The notes below the pieces were generated by a model that saw nothing but the letters and a program-made list of their open reading frames with translations, had not been told where the DNA came from and did no database searches. From NCBI GenBank assembly GCA_016715425.1, contig JADKAC010000001.1:1-64000 (forward strand): a stretch of DNA of 64,000 nt, given 5' to 3'. Shown here one piece after another: positions 54,703-63,243 of the stretch (position 1 is its first letter; each line of letters opens with the position of its first letter). A program made the translations under genes and the position numbers. Source of the DNA: Bacteroidota bacterium (GTDB lineage Bacteria; Bacteroidota; Bacteroidia; Chitinophagales; BACL12).

Positions 54703-56892
54703 ATGCAAAAGCTGAAATTGTTGCTGATATCCCTTGTGCTTATTCCATTTGTGAGTAAAGCTTCTCTACCACATCCAATGCCGGATGAAGGTATGTGGTT
54801 AGTTTCTGTAATTACGGATATTAATATTAAGGAAATGAAAAAGCTGGGTTTTGAACTTACAGCTTCCGATATCTATAATATTGATAAGCCAAGTTTAAAA
54901 GATGCGGTAATGGTTTTCGGTGGATTTTGTACCGGTGAATTTGTTTCTGCTAATGGACTTGTTTTCACAAATCATCATTGCGGATATGATGCAGTAGCAG
55001 GGGTAAGTAGTCCGGAAAATAATTATCTCGACAATGGTTTTTGGTCAAAAAATTATTCTGAAGAAATTCCGATTGAAGGTTTGTATGTAGAAATGTTAGT
55101 GCGTGCAAATAATATTACAGATTCCATTATTCCTTTTCTTGCCGGATTGGATAATACATCTCGCCAAATGAAAGCAAGAGAAATTATTTCCAGAATTACA
55201 GATCGTGAAACTGAGTCCTCCGGATTAATTGTAAATATTGAACCTATGTTTAACGGTAATCAATATTTTATTTTTTATATGAAGGAGTATGATGATGTGC
55301 GTCTTGTTGGTGTTCCTCCCGCTTCTATCGGCAATTATGGTGCTGATACCGACAACTGGATGTGGCCGAGACATACTGGAGACTTTTCTATTTTCAGAGT
55401 GTATGCGGATGCGAATAATGAGCCGGCTGCTTATTCTGAATCAAATGTGCCTTATAAGCCAAAGAAATTTTTGACCGTTGATATCAGCGGAGTTAAGGAT
55501 GGAGATTTCACAATGATTATGGGTTATCCCGGTTCAACAAATAGATATCTAACCAGTTTTGCAATGCAGGAAATAATTACAGAAAGCAACCCTGCTCAAG
55601 TGGATGTTTTTACAGCAGCAACAGAAGCAATGAAAGTTGAAATGGATAAAGATGTTGCGACAAGACTTGCTATTGCACCCGATTATTCTAGTTTGAAGAA
55701 TGCACTGAAATTATATACAGGGCAAATATCAGGTATGACGAAAGTATTGGATGCGGTTGCTTACAAACAAAATGAAGAAAAAGCTTTTGAAGCATGGGTA
55801 AATAAACAAGGCGGCGAAGTAAAAGAAATGTATGGCAGCTTGCTTCTGGATTTGAAAGCGGCATATAGTGATTTAAGTGTAGTGAATAAAGAATATTATT
55901 ACAAAATTTATCCAGTGTTACTTAGCACTCCTGGAAGTCTTTCAAGAGATTTAAATGAGTTGGCAACAATGCTTGCAGATAAAAATATCAGCGATGAAGA
56001 TCTAGATGAAACTATTGCAATTATACGCAGCGGAGCTGATGAAACTTTTGTAAATTATTATCCTGGGGTAGATCTCAATAAGACTGCTGCATTTATTAAA
56101 CTATTAAATAATAAATTAACGGAAGATCAAAAGCCACAGGTAGTAAAAGATATTTTATCTAAAACAAATGGAGCCGATGATAATGAGAAAATTGATACAT
56201 GGACAAAAAATGCATTTGCAAATTCTATTATTGCATCACCCGAAAAATTGAATGCATTTTTAGATAAACCCAAACTGAAAAAGTTAAATGCAGATCCGCT
56301 GTATTCTTTTTATACCGGGTTGTATGAAAGTGCCATGAGCATTCGTCCGCAATTTGTTGCAGCAAAACAACAGATCAGTGTATTGAACAGAACCTATATG
56401 GCAGCACAAATGCAAATGCATCCTGAAAAAGCATTTTATCCCGACGCCAATTTTACATTGCGCCTTACTTATGGAAAAGTAAATCCGTATTCTCCGAGAG
56501 ATGGTATTGAATATCATTCTATTACTTATCTGGAAGGTGTAATGGAAAAAATGGATAATACAGATGAAGAATTTATAGTGCCGGATAAACTCTATGAGCT
56601 TTACAAAAAAAAGGATTACGGTCAATATGCGGATGCTTCAGGTAGAATGCCGGTATGTTTTCTTTCTGATAATGATATTACCGGTGGCAATAGTGGAAGT
56701 CCAATTATGAACGACAAGGGACATATTATCGGACTTGCCTTTGACGGAAACTACGAAGGCACACCGGGTGATTATATTTTTGATCCAAATATGAACAGAA
56801 CAATTAACGTGGATATACGGTATGTCCTTTTCGTAATTGAAAAGTTAGGTGGAGCAAAAAATATTATTGACGAATTAATAATCGTAAAATAA
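54703..56892 (+). CDS. S46 family dipeptidyl-peptidase (DPP7-like)
   Basis: 729 residues with a signal peptide (LLLISLVLIPFVSKA). Chymotrypsin-like double-barrel serine exopeptidase releasing dipeptides. Catalytic His in FTNHHCGYDA (residues 91-92), Asp in DNWMWPRHTGDFSIF (about 225), Ser664 in TGGNSGSP. Residue 682 (FDGNYEG), 18 after the serine, is Gly, as in DPP7 with hydrophobic P1 preference; DPP11 has Arg there and prefers Asp/Glu. The specificity call relies on that one residue. Periplasmic. Confidence 0.93.
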   Translation: MQKLKLLLISLVLIPFVSKASLPHPMPDEGMWLVSVITDINIKEMKKLGFELTASDIYNIDKPSLKDAVMVFGGFCTGEFVSANGLVFTNHHCGYDAVAGVSSPENNYLDNGFWSKNYSEEIPIEGLYVEMLVRANNITDSIIPFLAGLDNTSRQMKAREIISRITDRETESSGLIVNIEPMFNGNQYFIFYMKEYDDVRLVGVPPASIGNYGADTDNWMWPRHTGDFSIFRVYADANNEPAAYSESNVPYKPKKFLTVDISGVKDGDFTMIMGYPGSTNRYLTSFAMQEIITESNPAQVDVFTAATEAMKVEMDKDVATRLAIAPDYSSLKNALKLYTGQISGMTKVLDAVAYKQNEEKAFEAWVNKQGGEVKEMYGSLLLDLKAAYSDLSVVNKEYYYKIYPVLLSTPGSLSRDLNELATMLADKNISDEDLDETIAIIRSGADETFVNYYPGVDLNKTAAFIKLLNNKLTEDQKPQVVKDILSKTNGADDNEKIDTWTKNAFANSIIASPEKLNAFLDKPKLKKLNADPLYSFYTGLYESAMSIRPQFVAAKQQISVLNRTYMAAQMQMHPEKAFYPDANFTLRLTYGKVNPYSPRDGIEYHSITYLEGVMEKMDNTDEEFIVPDKLYELYKKKDYGQYADASGRMPVCFLSDNDITGGNSGSPIMNDKGHIIGLAFDGNYEGTPGDYIFDPNMNRTINVDIRYVLFVIEKLGGAKNIIDELIIVK

Positions 56893-56900
56893 CATTCAAT

Positions 56901-56937
56901 AAAAATGCAGCAGGTGAAATCACTGCTGCATTTTTTT
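56901..56937 (+). terminator. Terminator after the S46 peptidase
   Basis: ATGCAGCAG and CTGCTGCAT with GGTG/CAC in between (one bulge), preceded by A's and followed by seven T; probably works in both directions. Confidence 0.88.
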
Positions 56938-56951
56938 ACTAAAATAATTAT

Positions 56952-57587
56952 ATGCGCATAGCAATTCTTGGAGCCGGTAATATTGGATTAGCAGCAGGTA
57001 TTAAATGGCTGAAGAAAGGTCATGAAATAACTTTTGGAGTTAGAGATACACAAAGTCAGAAAGCATGGAATGCTATTGAAACAGGTGCTAAGGTGAATGG
57101 ATTTCAGGAAGCTTGTAATGATGCAGAAGTTATTTTAATTGCATTGCCATTTGGCATTGCGGATGATGTGATAAAGGCAATCAACATTGAATGGGATGAT
57201 AAAATAATTATTGATGCTACCAATCCTATTTCAGTAGCAACAGATCCTTTTGATTCGGCTGCGGAAGCTATACAAGCCTGGACAGGAAATGATAATATTG
57301 TAAAGGCTTTTAATACTACAGGTTCTGCAAATCTTAGCAATCCAATTTACAATGGATTGCCCATAGAAACATTTATTTGCGGGAATGAAAAAAATTCAAA
57401 AGAAGTGGTAACGCAACTTGCTGAAGAACTTGGATTTACAGTGGTGGATGTGGGTGGATTGGAAAATGCGCCCATGCTGGAAAGTCTTGCAAATCTTTGG
57501 ACTACTATGGCCTATAAACTTGGAAAAGGGCCAAATTTTGCTTTTACAATTGTTACCAGAAATACAGGTCAGCAGGCAAATGGCTGA
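56952..57587 (+). CDS. NADP-binding reductase of the F420-dependent/NAD-binding 2 family
   Basis: 211 residues with an N-terminal Rossmann motif ILGAGNIGLAAG (residues 4-15), R in GVRDT consistent with NADP phosphate binding, and DATNPIS. The family includes F420H2:NADP oxidoreductases and related enzymes; F420 is uncommon in Bacteroidota, so a plain NADPH-dependent reductase is more likely. The substrate is unknown. Single gene between terminator and the fba promoter. Confidence 0.82.
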   Translation: MRIAILGAGNIGLAAGIKWLKKGHEITFGVRDTQSQKAWNAIETGAKVNGFQEACNDAEVILIALPFGIADDVIKAINIEWDDKIIIDATNPISVATDPFDSAAEAIQAWTGNDNIVKAFNTTGSANLSNPIYNGLPIETFICGNEKNSKEVVTQLAEELGFTVVDVGGLENAPMLESLANLWTTMAYKLGKGPNFAFTIVTRNTGQQANG

Positions 57588-57617
57588 TACTTCTTGTGAT
57601 TCCGAAAACAGCATTCT

Positions 57618-57625
57618 TATATTTG
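57618..57625 (+). promoter_or_regulatory. TAnnTTTG promoter box of the aldolase gene
   Basis: TATATTTG lies 28 bases before the aldolase ATG at 57654 and after the stop of the previous gene. Confidence 0.5.
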
Positions 57626-57653
57626 CGATAATCAAAAATTTAAAACACTCATT

Positions 57654-58724
57654 ATGTCTATAAATAATATCAGTAGTCTTTTAGGAGATAAAGCAGAATA
57701 CCTGCTGAATCATACATGCAATACTATTTCAAAAGAATCATTGCATTTACCCGGTTCTGATTTTATCGAAAGAGTATGGATGAATAGTGATCGCAATCCG
57801 CAAGTGTTGCGTAGTTTACAATCCTTGTTTGGCAATGGTCGCCTTGCAAACACAGGATATTTATCTATTTTGCCTGTAGATCAAGGAATTGAACACTCCG
57901 CAGGTGCATCCTTTGCTGCAAACCCTTTGTATTTTGATCCGGAAAATATTGTGAAGTTGAGTATAGAGGGTGGCTGCAATGCTGTGGCAAGTACATTTGG
58001 AGGGTTGGGAATAGTGGCTAGAAAATATGCGCATCGCATTCCATTTATCGTAAAAATTAATCACAACGAATTTTTGACATACCCGAATAAATTTGATCAG
58101 ATCATGTTTGCTTCCATTAAGTCTGCATGGAATATGGGCGCAGTTGCTGTTGGAGCAACAATTTATTTTGGTTCTGATAATTCTACTCGACAGATACAGG
58201 AAGTAAGCAAAGCTTTTGAAATAGCACATGAGCTGGGAATGGCTACAATACTTTGGTGTTACCTGCGCAACCCTGAGTTTAAGAAAGATAAAGATTACCA
58301 TGTTTCGACTGACCTTACCAGCCAGGCTAATCATTTAGGCGTAACCATTCAAGCGGATATTATCAAGCAAAAATTGCCTGAAAATAATGGTGGTTATTTA
58401 GCTTTAAACAGCAAGGAATCTCCTTATGGTAAAAATGATAAACGCATTTATTCTGAATTAACAACCGATCATCCTGTTGACCTTTGTCGCTATCAAGTTG
58501 CCAATTGTTATATGGGTAGAGCCGGGTTGATTAATTCCGGCGGTGCTTCATCCGGTGCATCTGATATGGCGGAGGCTGTTACCACTGCGGTTATTAATAA
58601 AAGAGCAGGAGGTATGGGACTTATCAGTGGTCGTAAAGCTTTTCAACGCCCGATGCAGGAAGGGGTAACTATATTAAATGCCATTCAAGATGTTTACCTA
58701 AGTAATGATGTAACTATAGCCTGA
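57654..58724 (+). CDS. fbaB: Class I fructose-bisphosphate aldolase (FbaB/DhnA type)
   Basis: 356 residues, Schiff-base aldolase of glycolysis and gluconeogenesis, not the zinc class II enzyme. Features: YLSILPVDQGIEHSAGASF (about residues 76-94), the conserved AVASTFGGLG, IVKINHNE (about 140), and C-terminal GLISGRKAFQRPM, which contains a conserved lysine. Cytoplasmic, single gene with its own TAnnTTTG box. FbaB-type sequences are normal in this phylum. Confidence 0.92.
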   Translation: MSINNISSLLGDKAEYLLNHTCNTISKESLHLPGSDFIERVWMNSDRNPQVLRSLQSLFGNGRLANTGYLSILPVDQGIEHSAGASFAANPLYFDPENIVKLSIEGGCNAVASTFGGLGIVARKYAHRIPFIVKINHNEFLTYPNKFDQIMFASIKSAWNMGAVAVGATIYFGSDNSTRQIQEVSKAFEIAHELGMATILWCYLRNPEFKKDKDYHVSTDLTSQANHLGVTIQADIIKQKLPENNGGYLALNSKESPYGKNDKRIYSELTTDHPVDLCRYQVANCYMGRAGLINSGGASSGASDMAEAVTTAVINKRAGGMGLISGRKAFQRPMQEGVTILNAIQDVYLSNDVTIA

Positions 58725-58744
58725 TTAGCAGAAAAATTATTTTA

Positions 58745-58752
58745 TACATTTG
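58745..58752 (+). promoter_or_regulatory. TAnnTTTG promoter box of accD
   Basis: TACATTTG, 48 bases before the accD start and 20 bases after the aldolase stop. No clear TTTG upstream. Confidence 0.45.
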
Positions 58753-58800
58753 CTCTCCCCGCATGCATTTTTGCTGAGGAGAAATTAAATAAGAATCACC

Positions 58801-59646
58801 TTGAGTTGGTTTAACAGGAAAAAAGAGGGAATTCAAACTTCTACCAAAGAAAAGATTGATACACCTGAAGGCATTTGGTATAAATGCCCTGAATGTAAAA
58901 AAACCACCACCGTAAAAGCCCACGAGGATAATTTATGGTGTTGCCCCAATTGTGGTTATCACGGTCGAATTGGTTCCAAACAATATTTTTCTTTTCTATT
59001 TGATGAAGGAAAGTACGAATTACTTTTTGAAAATATCATTTCTAAGGATGCACTCAAATTTGTTGACCTCAAGCCTTATGAACAAAGGCTAAAGGATGCT
59101 TATGAAAAATCAGGTTATACAGATGCCATCAGTGTTGGATACGGTGATATGGATGGGCACCCTGTAACAATTGCATGTATGAACTTTGAGTTTATAGGAG
59201 GTTCAATGGGTGTTGTGGTTGGAGAGCGCATAAGTAAAGGAATTGATCATGCTATAAAAACAAAATCTTCATTTATTATCATATCTAAATCCGGTGGTGC
59301 CCGTATGATGGAAAGTGGATTTTCATTGATGCAAATGGCGAAAACGTCATCGAAACTCACCTTACTTAGTAAACATAAACTGCCATACATTTCTTTATGT
59401 ACGGATCCTACAACAGGCGGAGTTACGGCAAGTTATGCTATGCTGGGAGATATTAATATGGCAGAGCCAAAAGCTATGATAGGTTTTGCCGGACCACGAG
59501 TGGTAAAGGAAACAATCAAGAAAGATTTGCCTAAAGGATTTCAACAAAGTGAATTTGTATTGGAAACAGGTTTTCTTGATTTGATTGTAGAACGAAAAAA
59601 ACTAAAAGAGGAAATTATCAAACTGCTTAGCTATTTTAGAAATTAA
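58801..59646 (+). CDS. accD: Acetyl-CoA carboxylase carboxyltransferase subunit beta
   Basis: First committed step of fatty-acid synthesis; transfers the carboxyl group from biotin to acetyl-CoA, with AccA. 281 residues. The zinc finger is CPECKKTTT ... CCPNCGYHGR (cysteines at about 29, 32, 48, 51). Carboxyltransferase core with SGGARMMESGF and GGVTASYAMLGD. The start codon is TTG at 58801 (MSWFNRKKEG); no better ATG or GTG with this N-terminus exists. AccA is not in the window. Confidence 0.95.
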   Translation: MSWFNRKKEGIQTSTKEKIDTPEGIWYKCPECKKTTTVKAHEDNLWCCPNCGYHGRIGSKQYFSFLFDEGKYELLFENIISKDALKFVDLKPYEQRLKDAYEKSGYTDAISVGYGDMDGHPVTIACMNFEFIGGSMGVVVGERISKGIDHAIKTKSSFIIISKSGGARMMESGFSLMQMAKTSSKLTLLSKHKLPYISLCTDPTTGGVTASYAMLGDINMAEPKAMIGFAGPRVVKETIKKDLPKGFQQSEFVLETGFLDLIVERKKLKEEIIKLLSYFRN

Positions 59647-59721
59647 ACTAGGCCTTTCCTCACAATTAGAATGACCCTTACATCTATCTATTAATATCTT
59701 TTTATTTCCACCTTTCTTACC

Positions 59722-59729
59722 TATCTTTG
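59722..59729 (+). promoter_or_regulatory. TAnnTTTG promoter box of rpsO
   Basis: TATCTTTG, 25 bases before the rpsO start codon. Confidence 0.55.
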
Positions 59730-59754
59730 CCGTCCTTAAATAGAATAGAATTAC

Positions 59755-60027
59755 ATGGCTACAATAACAGCAGAAAAGCGGAAAGCAATTTTTAAAGAAC
59801 ACGGTGGTTCTGAAAACAATAGTGGATCAGTAGAATCCCAAATTGCATTATTTACCGAGCGCATCAATCATTTAACAGAGCACTTGAAAGTGAATAAAAA
59901 AGATCATGCTACCAAGCGCAGCTTACTGATGCTGGTTGGTAAAAGACGCCGTTTCCTCAACTATATGATGAAAAATGATATTGTAGGATACAGGGCATTA
60001 ATTGAGAAGCTCGGAATCAGACGATAA
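59755..60027 (+). CDS. rpsO: Ribosomal protein S15
   Basis: 90 residues, the usual length; binds the central domain of 16S rRNA in 30S assembly. Signature parts: SGSVESQIALFTERINHLTEH (here in two overlapping parts, SGSVESQIALF and TERINHLTEH) and LMLVGKRRRFLNYM. rpsO followed by pnp is a widespread order; here a terminator (60048-60083) stands between them, so some pnp expression may depend on read-through or a promoter in the gap. Confidence 0.97.
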   Translation: MATITAEKRKAIFKEHGGSENNSGSVESQIALFTERINHLTEHLKVNKKDHATKRSLLMLVGKRRRFLNYMMKNDIVGYRALIEKLGIRR

Positions 60028-60047
60028 AAGAAAAGCAAACGAAGAGG

Positions 60048-60083
60048 GGCTATGCAGATTAGTTAAAAGCATAGCCTTTTTTT
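60048..60083 (+). terminator. Terminator between rpsO and pnp
   Basis: GGCTATGC (60048-60055) pairs with GCATAGCC (60069-60076), 13-base loop, followed by seven T. Confidence 0.85.
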
Positions 60084-60108
60084 ATTAATCAACCTATTAT
60101 TATTTACA

Positions 60109-62244
60109 ATGAATATTATTAATAAAAAAATTGAATTAAGCAACGGACAAATTATAGAGATTGAAACCGGCAAGTTAGCAAAGCAGGCCGACGGTTCCGT
60201 TGTTGTACGTCAAGGTGGTACAATGTTATTGGCTACAGTTGTTTCAGCACAAGAAGCAAAAGAAGATGTTGACTTTATGCCACTGACTGTTGATTATCGT
60301 GAGAGTTATTCCGCTGCGGGAAGATTCCCCGGTGGATTTTTAAAACGTGAAGCAAGACCTTCGGAATATGAAATATTAATCAGCAGATTAATTGATCGTG
60401 CATTGCGTCCGCTGTTTCCTGAAAATTATCATGCAGAAACACAAGTATTAGTTACGTTAATTTCATTGGATCCAAATATATTACCGGATGCACTTGCATG
60501 TTTGGCTGCCGCCGCTGCTTTAGCAGTATCTGATATTCCGTTTAACGGACCTGTATCTGAATTAAGAGTCGGTCGTATTGATGGAAAGTTTGTTGCAAAT
60601 CCTGTTCTCTCTTCAATGAGTGAAAGTGATATTGATATTATTGTTGCAGGAACCATTGATAATATTATGATGGTGGAAGGTGGATTGAAAGAGGTGGATG
60701 AAATGGATATGCTGGAAGCAATAAAGTTTGCTCACGAGAATATAAAAATTCAATGCGCTGTGCTAAATGAATTGACTCAAGCAACAGGCAAAACTGAAAA
60801 GAGAGTTTATAATCATGAAAATCATGATGAAGAAGTGCGTGAGCAATTAAATAATGATTTGCGTGAAAAAGTAAAAGCTGTTGCTTATTCAAAAAGTTCA
60901 AAACATGATCGTAGTGCCGCTTTTAAAACTATCATAAAAGATTATATAGAAACTTTTCCGGAAGATGTGCGTGATGCAAAATCAAAATTTGCAAAAAAGT
61001 ATTATGGTGATTTGCAATATGATGTAATACGTGAAATGATTCTTACTGATCGTCAGCGATTAGATGGAAGAAAATTAGATGAAGTGCGTGCAATATGGAG
61101 TGAAGTGGATTATTTACCATCAGTACATGGATCTGCAATTTTTACAAGAGGTGAAACACAATCACTAACTACTGTAACAATGGGAACAAAGTTAGATGCA
61201 CAATTAATTGATGGTGTTGTTTTCGAAGGTGAATCAAAATTTTTATTGCATTATAATTTCCCTCCTTTTTCAACTGGGGAAGCAAAACCAATGCGTGGCA
61301 CCGGCAGAAGAGAAGTAGGTCATGGCAACCTTGCAATGCGTGCAGTAAAATATATTTTACCAGAAGATAATATTTATACAATCCGTATTGTATCTGATAT
61401 TTTAGAATCAAATGGTTCATCATCAATGGCAACGGTTTGTGCTGCTTCACTTGCATTAATGGATTCCGGACTTAAAGTAAAAAAGGCAGTTGCGGGTATT
61501 GCGATGGGTTTAATTTCTGAAAAAGGAATGAGTCGATATGCAATTCTTTCTGATATACTTGGCGATGAGGATCATTTAGGTGATATGGATTTTAAAGTTA
61601 CAGGAACTGCAGATGGAATTACTGCAACGCAAATGGATATTAAAGTTGATGGATTAAATTACGAAGTAGTAAAGGAAGCATTATTACAAGCAAAACGTGG
61701 ACGACTTCATATTCTTGGTGAAATGGCAAAAACGATGTCAGAACCAAGAGCAGATTTTAAACCAACCGTGCCTCGTATTGAACAAATAATTATTCCTCGT
61801 GAATATATTGGTGCTGTAATCGGACCAGGCGGAAAAATAATTCAGGAGATGCAGCGTGAAACAGGCTGTACAATTAATATTGAAGAAGTAGGTGATCACG
61901 GTGTAATTGATATTGCATCACCGAATAAAGAAAGTATTGAAAAAGCAAGAGCAAGAATTAAAGGTATCACTGCAATTCCCGAGGTAGATGAAGTGTATGA
62001 AGGCAAGGTGAAAAAAATTGTAGAGTTTGGTGCATTCGTAGAATTCTTACCGGGCAAAGAAGGTTTATTACATATTTCAGAAATAAGCTGGCAGAGATTA
62101 CAATCATTAGATGGGATTCTTAAAGAAGGAGATATGTTGAAAGTGAAATTAATTGAAGTAGATAAAAAAACTGGAAAATTCCGCTTATCAAGAAAAGTAT
62201 TATTAGAACGTCCACCACAAAAAGTAGAGCCAAGAGCGGAATAA
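60109..62244 (+). CDS. pnp: Polyribonucleotide nucleotidyltransferase
   Basis: 711 residues, 3'-5' phosphorolytic exoribonuclease of mRNA decay. Two RNase PH domains (the second with GETQSLTTVTMG and GTGRREVGHG), a KH domain (IIPREYIGAVIGPGGKII, about 560-580) and an S1 domain (GKVKKIVEFGAFVEFLPG, about 628-645). Complete and normal in size. Downstream of rpsO, with its own strong terminator at 62269. Confidence 0.97.
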   Translation: MNIINKKIELSNGQIIEIETGKLAKQADGSVVVRQGGTMLLATVVSAQEAKEDVDFMPLTVDYRESYSAAGRFPGGFLKREARPSEYEILISRLIDRALRPLFPENYHAETQVLVTLISLDPNILPDALACLAAAAALAVSDIPFNGPVSELRVGRIDGKFVANPVLSSMSESDIDIIVAGTIDNIMMVEGGLKEVDEMDMLEAIKFAHENIKIQCAVLNELTQATGKTEKRVYNHENHDEEVREQLNNDLREKVKAVAYSKSSKHDRSAAFKTIIKDYIETFPEDVRDAKSKFAKKYYGDLQYDVIREMILTDRQRLDGRKLDEVRAIWSEVDYLPSVHGSAIFTRGETQSLTTVTMGTKLDAQLIDGVVFEGESKFLLHYNFPPFSTGEAKPMRGTGRREVGHGNLAMRAVKYILPEDNIYTIRIVSDILESNGSSSMATVCAASLALMDSGLKVKKAVAGIAMGLISEKGMSRYAILSDILGDEDHLGDMDFKVTGTADGITATQMDIKVDGLNYEVVKEALLQAKRGRLHILGEMAKTMSEPRADFKPTVPRIEQIIIPREYIGAVIGPGGKIIQEMQRETGCTINIEEVGDHGVIDIASPNKESIEKARARIKGITAIPEVDEVYEGKVKKIVEFGAFVEFLPGKEGLLHISEISWQRLQSLDGILKEGDMLKVKLIEVDKKTGKFRLSRKVLLERPPQKVEPRAE

Positions 62245-62268
62245 AAAATAAATTGTATTTACTTAGAT

Positions 62269-62307
62269 ACGGGCATTGTGGAAAATTTCTACAATGCCCG
62301 TAATTTT
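62269..62307 (+). terminator. Terminator after pnp
   Basis: ACGGGCATTGT (62269-62279) pairs perfectly with ACAATGCCCGT (62291-62301), followed by a T-rich stretch. Confidence 0.87.
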
Positions 62308-62363
62308 TATTTATCTTTATCGTAGCACCTCAGTTTAACTTAACCATTTAAACAAAAACTACT

Positions 62364-63230
62364 GTGAGGCAATTAAGAATTTCTGCTTCAATTACTGCGA
62401 GAGAATCTGATTCTCTTGAAAAATATTTAACCGATATCGGTAAAATTCAATTGATCACTGCAGATGAAGAAGTAATATTAGCAAAACGCATTCGTGAAGG
62501 GGATAGGTTAGCTTTAGAAAAACTAACAAAAGCAAATTTGCGCTTTGTAGTTTCTGTTGCAAAACAATATCAAGGTCAGGGTTTATCACTTTCAGATCTT
62601 ATCAATGAAGGCAATGTTGGTTTGATAAAAGCCGCTCAGCGGTTTGATGAAACCAAAGGATTTAAATTTATTTCCTATGCAGTGTGGTGGATACGACAAA
62701 GTATTATGCTTTCAATAGTGGAGCAATCACGTTTAGTGCGTATGCCATTAAATAAAATTGGTAGTTACACCAAGCTGAATAGATTAGCCCATTCATTAGA
62801 ACAGGAAATGGAAAGAGAACCTACTCTGGAAGAGCTTGCAGAAATATTAGAGTTGAAGGATAGCGATTTGAAAGATATCAGATATGGGCATATTAAACAT
62901 ATAAGTATGGATGCACCAATCAACAGTGATGAAGAAGGAACTATGATTGATTTTTTAATGGATAAAGATTCAAATTCCAATCCGGATAAAGAACTCATCA
63001 ATGATTCTTTGCGTGGAGAAATTAGTCGTGCATTAAAAGTATTATCATTTCGTGAAGCTGAAATTGTTGCAGCATATTTTGGATTAAATGGTAATCAACC
63101 TTTTACGTTAGAAGAGATAGCGGAGAAATTTGATCTTACTCGAGAACGTGTACGTCAAATAAAAGAAAGAGCAATTCGCAGATTACGAAAAACTACTACA
63201 AGTAATTTTCTTAAAACCTACCTCGGATAG
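62364..63230 (+). CDS. rpoD: Primary RNA polymerase sigma factor
   Basis: 288 residues, the short primary sigma of Bacteroidota that reads TAnnTTTG promoters. Region 1.2 (LEKYLTDIGKIQLITADEE), region 2 (KANLRFVVSVAKQYQGQGL, ETKGFKFISYAVWWIRQSI), region 3, and region 4 with FTLEEIAEKFDLTRERVRQI. No long region 1.1. The start is GTG at 62364 (MRQLRIS), matching the usual beginning of such sigmas; no upstream in-frame ATG seems better. Confidence 0.95.
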   Translation: MRQLRISASITARESDSLEKYLTDIGKIQLITADEEVILAKRIREGDRLALEKLTKANLRFVVSVAKQYQGQGLSLSDLINEGNVGLIKAAQRFDETKGFKFISYAVWWIRQSIMLSIVEQSRLVRMPLNKIGSYTKLNRLAHSLEQEMEREPTLEELAEILELKDSDLKDIRYGHIKHISMDAPINSDEEGTMIDFLMDKDSNSNPDKELINDSLRGEISRALKVLSFREAEIVAAYFGLNGNQPFTLEEIAEKFDLTRERVRQIKERAIRRLRKTTTSNFLKTYLG

Positions 63231-63243
63231 ATTTTATTACTCC

